Under the pieces are notes generated by a model. That model had not been told where the DNA came from, made no database searches, and saw nothing but the letters and a program-made list of their open reading frames with translations. The position numbers and the translations under genes are program-made. From an uncultured Eubacteriales bacterium (lineage in GTDB: Bacteria > Bacillota > Clostridia > Peptostreptococcales > Anaerovoracaceae), in NCBI GenBank assembly GCA_900551415.1, contig URWB01000019.1, forward strand, positions 1 to 25,669: a stretch of DNA of 25,669 nt. Direction: 5' to 3'. The stretch's first letter is position 1, and each line of letters starts with the position of its first letter. Shown piece by piece: positions 7,814 through 16,060 of this stretch.

Positions 7814-8957
7814 AGCCTATTATATCATCAAAAATAATCAAAAAATGCGTTTCGGCTATACCACCGGAACCTGTGCGGCTGCCGCAGCCAAAGCAGCCGC
7901 ACAGATGCTGCTGAGCGGTGAAAAAACAGATTTCGTGGTGCTGACGACGCCGAAGGGCATTACGCTCAATTTGGAAGTGGTCGATTGCGTCATGGCACAG
8001 GCGTTTGTGTCCTGCGCGATTGTCAAGGACGCGGGTGATGACCCTGACGTAACAGATGGCATACGGATTTACGCCCGGGTGGAGCGAGCGGAAACAGGCT
8101 TTCATCTTGCCGGGGGCGCAGGCGTCGGCAGGGTGACGCGGCCGGGGCTGGAGCAGGCGGTCGGGGAGGCCGCGATCAACCGCGTGCCGCGGCAGATGAT
8201 CACCGAGGCGCTGCAGGAAACCGCGGCGGCATACGGCTGGCAGGGCGGTCTGCGCGCAACGATTTCTGTGCCGGAGGGCGCGGAACGCGCCCAAAAGACG
8301 TTCAATCCGCTGTTGGGTATCGAAGGCGGGATCTCTATCTTAGGGACCTCCGGCATCGTAGAGCCGATGAGCGAGACCGCGCTCTTAAACAGTCTCCGCG
8401 TCGAAATGAAGCAGCAGCTTGCCCTGGGGCGAAGCTATCTGGTCGTCACGCTTGGAAACTACGGGAAGCATTATCTGGACGAGCTGGACTATATGCCGAT
8501 ACGGGATACAATCAAGTGCAGCAATTATATCGGTGAGGTCATCGATATGGCTGTGAACCTTGGCGCGAAGGGCCTGCTGTTTATCGCGCATATCGGCAAG
8601 TTTGTCAAGGTTGCAGGCGGCATTATGAACACGCATTCGCAGAACGCGGATGCCAGAAGTGAGATCATGGCGGCGGCGGCACTCAGAGCCGGTATCGACC
8701 GGGACGGCGCGATGCGGATTTTGGATACGGTTACGACAGCAGAAGCGGTTGAAATTGTGGAAGAAGCCGGATTGCTGACGGAAACCATGCGGATTCTGAC
8801 CGACAAAATCGCGTTCTATCTGCAGCATCGATGCTACGGTGCGATTGAAACCGAGGCCTTGATCTTTTCCAACGAAAAGGGTGCGCTGGGAGAAACCGCG
8901 GGCTTTCGCGATATGCTTGCCAAAATAGAAGCAGAAGCCAAAGCAACAAAAATCTAA
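7791..8957 (+). CDS. cbiD: Cobalt-precorrin-5B C1-methyltransferase CbiD
   Basis: CbiD methylates C1 of cobalt-precorrin-5B to give cobalt-precorrin-6A in the anaerobic corrin pathway, using S-adenosylmethionine. The 388-residue product has the family signature FGYTTGTCAAAAAKAA at about 21-36. Further motifs are KDAGDDPDVTDG, the GxGxVTRPGLEQAVGEAAIN region, LLGIEGGISILGTSGIVEP and GNYGKHYLDEL. Length is normal for CbiD (about 360-390). ATG 7791 lies inside the end of the ATPase gene; the 23-nt overlap and the lack of a strong ribosome site suggest coupled translation. No later Met gives a complete domain except possibly the Met at residue 19. CbiD in place of CobF-type enzymes marks the oxygen-independent route. 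Confidence 0.96.
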   Translation: MKHQTGIEAYYIIKNNQKMRFGYTTGTCAAAAAKAAAQMLLSGEKTDFVVLTTPKGITLNLEVVDCVMAQAFVSCAIVKDAGDDPDVTDGIRIYARVERAETGFHLAGGAGVGRVTRPGLEQAVGEAAINRVPRQMITEALQETAAAYGWQGGLRATISVPEGAERAQKTFNPLLGIEGGISILGTSGIVEPMSETALLNSLRVEMKQQLALGRSYLVVTLGNYGKHYLDELDYMPIRDTIKCSNYIGEVIDMAVNLGAKGLLFIAHIGKFVKVAGGIMNTHSQNADARSEIMAAAALRAGIDRDGAMRILDTVTTAEAVEIVEEAGLLTETMRILTDKIAFYLQHRCYGAIETEALIFSNEKGALGETAGFRDMLAKIEAEAKATKI

Positions 8958-9020
8958 AAGGAAAGCGAAACGAATTTTTACGCGAATCGCGGAAAAAGTT
9001 CGCGGCGAAGGGATCAAGCG

Positions 9021-9734
9021 ATGAAACAAAGAGGAAAATTATACGGCATCGGCGTCGGTCCGGGAGATCCGGAGCTGATGACCATCAAAGCCGTTCGAAT
9101 CATAAATCAAAGCGATGTCATTGTCGTGCCGGGCAAACAGGCGGAGGATTCCGTCGCTTATCGCATCGCGGCTGGTATCTGCGAGAAGCTCACGGAGAAA
9201 CAGCTGATAGCGGTAGAAATGCCGATGGTGAAGGATGATGCGGTATTGGAAGCAGGACACCGCGCAGCGGCAGAGCAAATCGAAGCGCTGCTGGAGGATG
9301 GGCTGATGGTCAGCTTTTTAACTTTAGGAGACGTTACGGTGTACGCGACCTATATGTATGTGCACAAGCTGGTCGCGGCAGACGGCTATGAAACGGAGAT
9401 CATCAATGGTATCACCTCCTTTACAGCAGCCGCGGCAAGGCTCAATACCGATCTGGTCGAAAAAGACCAGCCGCTGCATGTGATCCCTGCCAGCTATCGG
9501 AAGGACAGCGTGCCGGAGCTTTTGGCGCTGCCGGGAACGAAGATCCTGATGAAGGCGGGAAAAGAAATGAAAGCGGTGCGCGCGGCGATTCTCGCGAGCG
9601 GGCAGGAGGCTGTCATGGTGGAGAACTGTGGGATGGAGGGAGAAAAAATTTATGCGAATCCGGCGGAGATCCCGGACGATGCGTCTTACTATTCCGTCAT
9701 CATTGTCAAAGAAAAGCAGGAGGAACAAGCATGA
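9021..9734 (+). CDS. cbiL: Cobalt-factor-II C20-methyltransferase CbiL
   Basis: CbiL adds the C20 methyl group to cobalt-factor II (cobalt-sirohydrochlorin), the first step after cobalt insertion. The 237-residue product is the tetrapyrrole methylase fold: GKLYGIGVGPGDPELMT at about 5-21, FLTLGDVTVYATYMYV near 100 and the SAM-site NGITSFTAAAARL near 128. The start Y-G-I-G-V-G-P-G-D-P-E-L and the T-L-G-D-V-T-V-Y-(A/S)-T-Y-M-Y segment separate CbiL/CobI from CbiF and CbiH. ATG 9021 is preceded by a GAAGGGA site. A 63-nt gap separates it from cbiD, holding only a weak 6-bp hairpin. The stop overlaps the cbiF start (ATGA). Confidence 0.95.
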   Translation: MKQRGKLYGIGVGPGDPELMTIKAVRIINQSDVIVVPGKQAEDSVAYRIAAGICEKLTEKQLIAVEMPMVKDDAVLEAGHRAAAEQIEALLEDGLMVSFLTLGDVTVYATYMYVHKLVAADGYETEIINGITSFTAAAARLNTDLVEKDQPLHVIPASYRKDSVPELLALPGTKILMKAGKEMKAVRAAILASGQEAVMVENCGMEGEKIYANPAEIPDDASYYSVIIVKEKQEEQA

Positions 9735-10495
9735 AAACCATTCATTTTGTAGGGGCAGGCAGCGGCGCTGCTGACCTGATCACCCTGAGAGGAAAGCAAT
9801 ACTTAGAAGAAGCCGATACCATTATCTATGCAGGCTCTCTCGTCAATCCGCAGCTGCTGGACTACGCGAAAGCGGGCTGCAGCATCTATAACAGCGCGCA
9901 AATGACCTTAGAAGAAGTGCTGGAGGTGATGCGGCAAGATGTAAAGGCAGAGAAACAGGTGGTGCGTCTGCATACCGGAGATCCTTGCCTGTACGGCGCA
10001 ATCCGGGAGCAGATGGATGTGCTGGATGAAGAGAGCATCCCTTATGATTACTGCCCGGGCGTCAGCTCTTTCTGCGGGGCTGCCTCGGCGCTGAATCTGG
10101 AATATACCTTACCGAATATTTCCCAAAGTGTTATCATCACCCGTATGGCAGGCAGGACGCCGGTACCGGAGAAAGAGAGCATTGAGTCCTTCGCTGCGCA
10201 TCACGCGACTATGGTGGTGTTTTTGAGCACCGGACTTTTGGAGGAACTATCTGCAAGCCTCATTGCCGGCGGTTACAGCGCGGACACACCGGCAGCCATC
10301 GTCTACAAGGCAACCTGGGAGGACGAAAAGTCCTTCGTCTGCACTGTGGGAACACTCGCAGAAACCGCGAAAAAGAACGGCATTACCAAAACCGCGCTGA
10401 TGATTATCGGAGACGTGGTAAGCTGCAGTCATTATGACCGTTCCAAGCTGTACGATCCGGGCTTTACCACCGAATTTCGAGAAGCGAGCAAATAA
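9731..10495 (+). CDS. cbiF: Cobalt-precorrin-4 C11-methyltransferase CbiF
   Basis: CbiF (CobM family) methylates C11 of cobalt-precorrin-4, giving cobalt-precorrin-5A. The 254-residue product shows the specific motifs HFVGAGSGAADLITLRG, ADTIIYAGSLVNPQLL, RLHTGDPCLYGAIREQMD and YCPGVSSFCGAASALN. The segment TRMAGRTPVPEKESI is typical of CobM/CbiF. Length matches the family (about 250). The ATG overlaps the cbiL stop by four bases, and AGGAGGAAC sits just upstream. Downstream, 47 nt rich in TAAG-type repeats separate it from cbiG. Confidence 0.96.
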   Translation: MKTIHFVGAGSGAADLITLRGKQYLEEADTIIYAGSLVNPQLLDYAKAGCSIYNSAQMTLEEVLEVMRQDVKAEKQVVRLHTGDPCLYGAIREQMDVLDEESIPYDYCPGVSSFCGAASALNLEYTLPNISQSVIITRMAGRTPVPEKESIESFAAHHATMVVFLSTGLLEELSASLIAGGYSADTPAAIVYKATWEDEKSFVCTVGTLAETAKKNGITKTALMIIGDVVSCSHYDRSKLYDPGFTTEFREASK

Positions 10496-10542
10496 GAAAG
10501 TAAGTAAGTGATTAAGTAGTATGTATGTAAGAAAGGCGCGGT
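10496..10542 (+). repeat. TAAG/GTAAG-rich spacer between cbiF and cbiG
   Basis: The spacer contains several TAAG units (10502-10505 and 10527-10530 among others) and stop codons in all three frames close together. It ends in AAAGG, which serves as the cbiG ribosome site about 6 nt before its ATG. No hairpin or regulatory motif was recognised. It may be slippage-generated filler. Confidence 0.35.
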
Positions 10543-11709
10543 ATGAAACAAGCATCGATTCTTTGCTTCAGTCCGCCGGGAAAGGAAACGGCACGAAGGC
10601 TGAGGGAGTACTTAAAAAGCGCATATCCGGATTGGAATGTCAAGGTTTTTGCCAAAGGGCGATTCGCCGCGGAATCGGAACCGGATGCGCGTCCGGAAGG
10701 GCTTGCGGCTGCGGAAACAGCGACCGAACACGCGGATATGATACCGCTTACGGCGTCGCTGGCTGACTGGGGCAAGCAGCATTTCGCGCAGGATGACTGT
10801 CTGATCTTCGTCGGGTCCGCGGGTATTGCGGTGCGCACCATCGGACCGCTGGCAGTCAGCAAAAAGACCGACCCCGCCGTCCTCGTTGTCGATGATCGTC
10901 TGCAATATGTGATTCCCATCCTGTCCGGACATCTGGGCGGGGCAAATGCAATCGCCTGTCGGCTTGCGGCGATGACAGGCGCCGAAGCGGTGCTGACGAC
11001 AGCCACTGACGTGCACCGGAAACTGGCGCCGGATGTTTTCGCACAAAGGAACGGACTCAAGATCATGGACTTTACGGCAGCGAAGCTGGTCGCAGCAGCG
11101 CTGGTGCGGGGCGAAACCATCACGATTTATACTGATGCCGCCGTAGAAGGCGCAGTGCCGGACGAAGTGCGCCTGGCAGGACTGGAAGCCTTCGCGGACT
11201 ATCATGGCGGCGGCGCGATGCTGATTTCACCGCGAAAGCCGGAGCTTATCGATAAGCCGGAGGTTTTGTGGCTGGTGCCGCAGACGGTGTATTTAGGCAT
11301 CGGATTGAAAGCCGGAAAGCCGGAAGAAGCCGTAGCGCAGGCTGTGGAGGCTTGTCTTGCGCAAGCGGGCGTAGATCCGGTAGCCTTGGCAGGCGCAGCT
11401 TCCATCGACATCAAACGCGAGGAAGCGGGACTCTTGCGGTTTGCCGCAGAGAGGCAGCTGCCGCTGCAGTTCTTTACCGCGGCGGAGCTGAACCAAGTGG
11501 AAGGAAGTTTTACGGGATCGGCTTTTGTCAAGCAGATCACCGGGACAGATAATGTTTGCGAACGCGGCGCTTTGCTGCTGGCCTCTGTGGATGCCGAAGC
11601 CGGAACGCCGCAAAACAACGGCAGCGCGCTGCTGCTGCAGCCAAAAACAGCCATGGACGGCGTGACTGCCGCATTGGCGATGAAGAAAGGAAGCATACGA
11701 TTTGAATAA
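10543..11709 (+). CDS. cbiG: Cobalt-precorrin-5A hydrolase CbiG
   Basis: CbiG opens the delta-lactone of cobalt-precorrin-5A and releases acetaldehyde, giving cobalt-precorrin-5B for CbiD. The product is 388 residues. The N-terminal domain has a Rossmann-like start (ASILCFSPPGKETARRLREY), the hallmark LIFVGSAGIAVRTIGPL near residue 87, and PAVLVVDDR followed by PILSGHLGGANAIA near 121-134. The C-terminal domain (CobE/GbiG_C type) begins near VYLGIGLKAGKPEEAV at about 250 and includes ASIDIKREEAGLL. Length is a little above the usual 330-350 because of Ala-rich loops. The 3' end overlaps cbiH by 8 nt. Confidence 0.95.
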   Translation: MKQASILCFSPPGKETARRLREYLKSAYPDWNVKVFAKGRFAAESEPDARPEGLAAAETATEHADMIPLTASLADWGKQHFAQDDCLIFVGSAGIAVRTIGPLAVSKKTDPAVLVVDDRLQYVIPILSGHLGGANAIACRLAAMTGAEAVLTTATDVHRKLAPDVFAQRNGLKIMDFTAAKLVAAALVRGETITIYTDAAVEGAVPDEVRLAGLEAFADYHGGGAMLISPRKPELIDKPEVLWLVPQTVYLGIGLKAGKPEEAVAQAVEACLAQAGVDPVALAGAASIDIKREEAGLLRFAAERQLPLQFFTAAELNQVEGSFTGSAFVKQITGTDNVCERGALLLASVDAEAGTPQNNGSALLLQPKTAMDGVTAALAMKKGSIRFE

Positions 11710-12433
11710 GATTTATGTTGTCGGCATCGGGCCGGGCGCTTACGAAAAAATGACCATCGAGGCCTGTGAAACCCTAAAAAACTGTGATGTCATCATCGGC
11801 TATACGGTCTATGTGGATTTAGTCAAGGAACATTTCCCGGGGAAAACTTTCCTCACGACACCGATGCGCAAAGAAAAAGAACGCTGCGTGATGGCATTTG
11901 AAGAAGCAGCAAAAGGACAGACGGTAGCCATGATTTGCTCCGGTGACGCCGGCGTTTACGGGATGGCGGGACTGATGTATGAGGTTGGCAGCGCGTATCC
12001 GCAAATTGAAATCGCGGTCATTCCGGGCGTGACCGCTGCCATCAGCGGCGCGGCGTGCCTGGGTGCGCCTTTGATCCACGACTTTTGTCTCATCAGCCTC
12101 AGTGACCTCCTGACGCCGTGGGAGCTGATCGAAGAACGTCTGCGCAGTGCGGCAAAAGGGGACTTCGTTGTCTGCCTGTATAATCCGTCCAGCGTCAAAC
12201 GCGCCGATTATCTTGCCAAAGCCTGCGATCTTCTGATGGAGTATAAACCGAAGGAAACCGTCTGCGGCATCGTCGGCAACATCGGCAGAGAAGGCGAGCA
12301 GATGCGGGTACTGAGTCTCGAAGCACTGCGCGATACGAAGGTGGATATGTTTACGACTGTATTTATCGGCAATACCCAGACCAAGGTCTTGAACGGCAAA
12401 ATGGTGACGCCGAGAGGTTATCGAGATGTGTAA
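11702..12433 (+). CDS. cbiH: Cobalt-precorrin-3 C17-methyltransferase CbiH (ring contraction)
   Basis: CbiH methylates C17 and contracts the macrocycle, converting cobalt-precorrin-3 to cobalt-precorrin-4. The 243-residue product has KIYVVGIGPGAYEKMTIEA, DVIIGYTVYVDLV, ICSGDAGVYGMAGLMYE and VIPGVTAAISGAACLGAPL, all typical of CobJ/CbiH. LYNPSSVKRADYLAKA follows. It starts at TTG 11702, a non-ATG start supported by AAAGGAA about 8 nt upstream and by the conserved NKIYVVG beginning directly after it. It overlaps cbiG by 8 nt and the next gene by 8 nt. No C-terminal [4Fe-4S]/ferredoxin extension is present. Confidence 0.95.
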   Translation: MNKIYVVGIGPGAYEKMTIEACETLKNCDVIIGYTVYVDLVKEHFPGKTFLTTPMRKEKERCVMAFEEAAKGQTVAMICSGDAGVYGMAGLMYEVGSAYPQIEIAVIPGVTAAISGAACLGAPLIHDFCLISLSDLLTPWELIEERLRSAAKGDFVVCLYNPSSVKRADYLAKACDLLMEYKPKETVCGIVGNIGREGEQMRVLSLEALRDTKVDMFTTVFIGNTQTKVLNGKMVTPRGYRDV

Positions 12434-14537
12434 GATCCTTTTGTTCGGCGGAACGACCGAGGGCAGAGAGCTTTCAGAGTTTCTCGTCAAAAATAACATA
12501 TCGGCGCTTGTCTGCGTTGCAACTACATATGGTTGCAAGCTTGCGTCCTCCTCTGACGCGGTGCGGGTGCTGACGGAGCGGCTGACCGCCGCGGAGATGG
12601 AAGCTTTGATGCGGACAGAGCAGCCGGAGCTGGTCATCGATGCCACGCATCCTTATGCGGCTGCGGTGACCGAGAATATTCTGCAGGCGGCGCAGCGTAC
12701 CAATGTCGAATATCTGCGCGTATTGCGGGCGTCTGCGGACAAAGGAGCGCAAGAAGAACAGCATTTGCTGTCGGAAGATGACAGCGCGATGGGCAGTGTC
12801 GTCTATTTGGACAGCATGGAAACCGCCATCGACTGGTTAAACAGCCGATCGGGCAGGATCCTCGCGACCACAGGCAGCAAGGAGCTGCAAGCCTATACAG
12901 CGATCGATGACTGGCAGGAAAGGGTCTTCGCGCGGGTGCTTTCTACGGCGGAGTCCGTACAGCATTGCGCGTCCATCGGTTTTGAAGGAAAACATCTGAT
13001 CGCCATGCAGGGACCGTTTCCAACGGAGCTGAACGAAGCGCTGCTCCGCACCTATGACATTTCCTATCTGGTAACCAAGGATACCGGACAAGCCGGCGGC
13101 TTTGCCGAAAAGCTGCTTGCCTGTGAAGCCGTCGGCTGTACGGCAGTCGTCATCGGCAGACCTCGCCAAGAGACAGGCATTTCGGTCATGGCTTGTAAAG
13201 CGCTTTTGGCAGAGCGGTTTGCGCTGAAGCCGCGGGTAAAGGTTTCGCTCATCGGCATCGGTCCCGGTGGACAAGGCAGCATGACAGAGGAGGCGGCGGC
13301 AGCGCTCGCGGATGCGGATTGCGTGATCGGCTCCGGCAGGATGCTCGACCTTGCGCGAGGGGAAAAATCGATTTTAGACGAATATCGCAGTGATGTGATT
13401 GCGAACTATATCGATACACACCGCGCGTATGAGCGTTTCGCGGTGCTGCTTTCCGGAGACACCGGATTTTACAGCGGGGCAAAAAAGCTTTATGAACGGC
13501 TGGCTATGCTTGGAGAAAGTGTCGAGCTTCATGTGATCCCGGGGGTTTCCTCCGTATCTGCGCTGGCGGCAAGGCTTGGGACCGCCTGGGACGACGCAAT
13601 CATCGTCTCCAACCATGGCAGGACACAGTCGCTGGTTCCGTTGATCCGCGACCACGCAAAGGTTTTCTCCATTCTCGGGAAGCCTGCCGATGCGGCTGAA
13701 TTAGCGCAAAAACTGGTGGATTTTGAGATGCCGGAGGTGAAGCTGTCGGTAGGCGAGCGACTTTCTTATGCGGACGAAAAAATTACGATCGGCGCAGCAA
13801 AAGACCTATGCAGCTTCCGGCACGATCCGCTGAGCGTGCTCTTGTTGGAAAATCCATGCGCGGCGGAAACGAAGATCAATCCACTGCACTGCCGCAAGGA
13901 TGAAGAATTCCTGCGCGGTAAGGTACCGATGACCAAGGAGGAAATCCGCGTGTTATCTGTGGATCGCCTGCATTTGACCGAAGATGCCGTCTGCTATGAT
14001 ATCGGCGCGGGAACCGGCTCTGTATCGGTGGAAATGGCGCTGCGCGCCTCCAAAGGCAGGGTCTATGCGGTAGAACGAAATCCGGAAGCGATCCGGCTGC
14101 TGCAGGACAATCGACGGAAATTCAAAACAGATAATCTGCATATTATCGAAGGACTTGCGCCGGAGGCGATGCGGGAGCTTCCGCCTGCAACGCACGTTTT
14201 CATCGGTGGTTCGGCAGGCAATATGGAGGCAATCGTTGAAACGGCATTGACAAAACTTCCGGAGAACAAGGAAGCTGCAAGCGAAAAGAATGCTTTCGAC
14301 CTTGCTGACTGCGGGAATCACAAGCCTGCACAGGTCCGCTTCGTGATCAACTGCATCGCGCTGGAATCGACCGCACAGGCGCTTGCCTGCGCGAAAAAAT
14401 ACGGATGCGGAGCGCCTGAGGTAACGCAGATTTCGGTTGCCAGAGGGCATGCAGTCGGCAGCTACACCATGATGAAAAGTGAAAACCCGATCACCATCCT
14501 CTGCTTCGATGCAGAAAAACGAGGAACCGGTAAATAA
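12426..14537 (+). CDS. cbiJET: Triple fusion CbiJ-CbiE-CbiT: cobalt-precorrin-6A reductase / C5-methyltransferase / C15-methyltransferase-decarboxylase
   Basis: The 703-residue protein joins three consecutive pathway activities. Residues about 1-262 are CbiJ (CobK family), with KILLFGGTTEGRELSEFL at the start, VIDATHPYA, LATTGSKEL and SYLVTKDTGQAGGFAEKL; it reduces cobalt-precorrin-6A to 6B. Residues about 272-470 are CbiE, with VSLIGIGPGGQGSMT from 273, LLSGDTGFYSGA and VIPGVSSVSALAARLG; it methylates C5. Residues about 490-700 are CbiT, with VPMTKEEIRVLSVDRL and the SAM motif DIGAGTG at 525-531; it methylates C15 and decarboxylates the C12 acetate. CbiE-CbiT fusion is well known (CobL); adding CbiJ in front is less common. 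The CbiT part has a loop insertion of roughly 25 residues before VRFVINCIALEST. It starts within the last 8 nt of cbiH. Confidence 0.94.
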   Translation: MCKILLFGGTTEGRELSEFLVKNNISALVCVATTYGCKLASSSDAVRVLTERLTAAEMEALMRTEQPELVIDATHPYAAAVTENILQAAQRTNVEYLRVLRASADKGAQEEQHLLSEDDSAMGSVVYLDSMETAIDWLNSRSGRILATTGSKELQAYTAIDDWQERVFARVLSTAESVQHCASIGFEGKHLIAMQGPFPTELNEALLRTYDISYLVTKDTGQAGGFAEKLLACEAVGCTAVVIGRPRQETGISVMACKALLAERFALKPRVKVSLIGIGPGGQGSMTEEAAAALADADCVIGSGRMLDLARGEKSILDEYRSDVIANYIDTHRAYERFAVLLSGDTGFYSGAKKLYERLAMLGESVELHVIPGVSSVSALAARLGTAWDDAIIVSNHGRTQSLVPLIRDHAKVFSILGKPADAAELAQKLVDFEMPEVKLSVGERLSYADEKITIGAAKDLCSFRHDPLSVLLLENPCAAETKINPLHCRKDEEFLRGKVPMTKEEIRVLSVDRLHLTEDAVCYDIGAGTGSVSVEMALRASKGRVYAVERNPEAIRLLQDNRRKFKTDNLHIIEGLAPEAMRELPPATHVFIGGSAGNMEAIVETALTKLPENKEAASEKNAFDLADCGNHKPAQVRFVINCIALESTAQALACAKKYGCGAPEVTQISVARGHAVGSYTMMKSENPITILCFDAEKRGTGK

Positions 14538-14570
14538 CAAGCGAAAAAAGACGATAAAGATATTATAAAC

Positions 14571-14575
14571 GGAGG
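14571..14575 (+). promoter_or_regulatory. Ribosome binding site deciding the cbiA start
   Basis: GGAGG at 14571-14575 is only 1 nt from the ATG at 14577 but 7 nt from the ATG at 14583, so 14583 is the likely start. The first gives just two extra residues. Confidence 0.75.
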
Positions 14576-14582
14576 CATGCTT

Positions 14583-16046
14583 ATGAAAATGCCAAGAATT
14601 TTGCTGTGCGCCGGCGCGAGCGGCAGCGGCAAGACCTTACTGACCTGCGGAATCCTGCAGGCGCTGATCAATCGCGGCATCAAACCCGCTTCCTTTAAGT
14701 GCGGACCGGACTATATCGACCCCATGTTTCACAAAAAAGTGCTGGGGACGGTATCCGGTAATCTGGATACTTTCTTTTTGGATGACGAAAGTCTGCGCTG
14801 GCTGTTTACGGAGCGCGCCAGGGGCTGCGATATCGCGATCATCGAAGGCGTCATGGGCTATTATGACGGACTGGGCGGTATCAGTCAGAAGGCAAGCACC
14901 TATGACGTAGCCAGAGCAACGCAGACACCGGCCATTCTGATCGTCAACGGCAAAGGAGTCAGTGCGTCGCTGGCGGCACAGATTCAAGGTTTTCAAAGCT
15001 TCAAAGCGGACAGCGGCATTGCCGGTGTGATCCTCAATCATGTCAAAGAGCCGATGTACCGTCTGCTCAAGGACTATATCGAGGAAACCTGTGGGATTCC
15101 CGTCATCGGCTGGCTGCCGGAGCTTACGGATATCCATCTGGAAAGTCGTCACCTGGGGCTGGTCATGCCAGATGAAGTAGCGGATCTGCGCGAAAAGCTG
15201 CAGCAGCTCGCGGAGGTTGTCGCAAACACCGTCGACCTCGACAAGCTCCTTGCCATCGCGCAGACCGCACCCGCCGTCAGTGGGATCGATCCGCTTGCGG
15301 CAGGCGCGGAGGAAGCGCCGCTTTTCGGGGCGTGGCATCGCACAGGAGACGCACCGAAGCTGCGTATCGGGGTGGCGCGTGATGCGGCATTTTGTTTTTT
15401 CTATGAGGACAACCTCAAGCTTTTGGAGCGGTTAGGGGCTGAAATTGTGCCATTTTCGCCGATTTCAGATTATAAGCTTCCGCCGATGCTCGATGGCATG
15501 ATTTTTTACGGCGGTTATCCAGAGATTTACGCAGAGCAGCTTTCGGTAAACCAAACGATGCAGGAGAGCATCCGCGGCGCTTACGCGGAGGGCATGCCGA
15601 TATTGGCGGAATGCGGCGGTTTCCTGTATTTAGGAAAGTCCCTGCAGGATCTGCAAGGGAAAGCGTGGCCGATGGTCGGCCTGACAGAGGGAGACGGCTA
15701 TCGGACAGAGCGTTTGGGACGTTTTGGCTATATCGACTTGACGGAAAACCGCGCGGAACAGCCCGCAGCGGGTGGAAGCGCGCAGCACGAGGCGGAAACC
15801 GGAGCTGCGGGATATTTTGACGGATACGGGAAGATCGGCGTGCTCAAGGCACACGAGTTCCACTATTATGATACCACCGCCAACGGAACAGCCTTTCACG
15901 CGCAGAAACCGGCAGGCAAGCGAAACTGGGACTGCATCATCAGCAGAGCGAACCTCCTGGCAGGATTCCCACATATTTACTACTACGCGAATCCAAAATT
16001 CGCGCAGATCTTTTTAGACAAATGCAGCCGTTTCAGAGGGCTGTAA
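14583..16046 (+). CDS. cbiA: Cobyrinate a,c-diamide synthase CbiA
   Basis: CbiA amidates the a and c side chains of cobyrinic acid using glutamine and ATP. The 487-residue product has the N-terminal dethiobiotin-synthetase-like ATP domain: P-loop CAGASGSGKTLLTCG near residue 8, FKCGPDYIDPMFH and IIEGVMGYYDGL. A linker is followed by a class-I glutamine amidotransferase domain: DGMIFYGGYPEIYAEQL, then the nucleophile in ILAECGGFLYLGKSL (Cys344) and KAHEFHYYD. The start at 14583 is set by the GGAGG 7 nt upstream. A Gln/Ala/Glu-rich loop near residues 392-412 is a local insertion compared with typical CbiA (about 450-460 residues). A 39-45 nt gap separates it from the upstream fusion gene. Confidence 0.96.
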   Translation: MKMPRILLCAGASGSGKTLLTCGILQALINRGIKPASFKCGPDYIDPMFHKKVLGTVSGNLDTFFLDDESLRWLFTERARGCDIAIIEGVMGYYDGLGGISQKASTYDVARATQTPAILIVNGKGVSASLAAQIQGFQSFKADSGIAGVILNHVKEPMYRLLKDYIEETCGIPVIGWLPELTDIHLESRHLGLVMPDEVADLREKLQQLAEVVANTVDLDKLLAIAQTAPAVSGIDPLAAGAEEAPLFGAWHRTGDAPKLRIGVARDAAFCFFYEDNLKLLERLGAEIVPFSPISDYKLPPMLDGMIFYGGYPEIYAEQLSVNQTMQESIRGAYAEGMPILAECGGFLYLGKSLQDLQGKAWPMVGLTEGDGYRTERLGRFGYIDLTENRAEQPAAGGSAQHEAETGAAGYFDGYGKIGVLKAHEFHYYDTTANGTAFHAQKPAGKRNWDCIISRANLLAGFPHIYYYANPKFAQIFLDKCSRFRGL

Positions 16047-16060
16047 GAACGGAGACTTCC

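Noticed and set aside
8958..9020. Possible hairpin (CGCGAA ... TTCGCG) between cbiD and cbiL
   Set aside because: Only 6 bp with a 12-nt loop and no U-run; too weak to call a terminator or riboswitch.
1361..9020. Cobalamin riboswitch near the transporter or cbi genes
   Set aside because: No B12-box-like element or multi-stem leader was seen in any intergenic gap; if there is one it lies upstream of base 1.
16022..16060. Earlier start for cbiB at 16022
   Set aside because: It overlaps cbiA, lacks a ribosome site and adds polar residues before the first helix, while 16061 has GGAG at good spacing.
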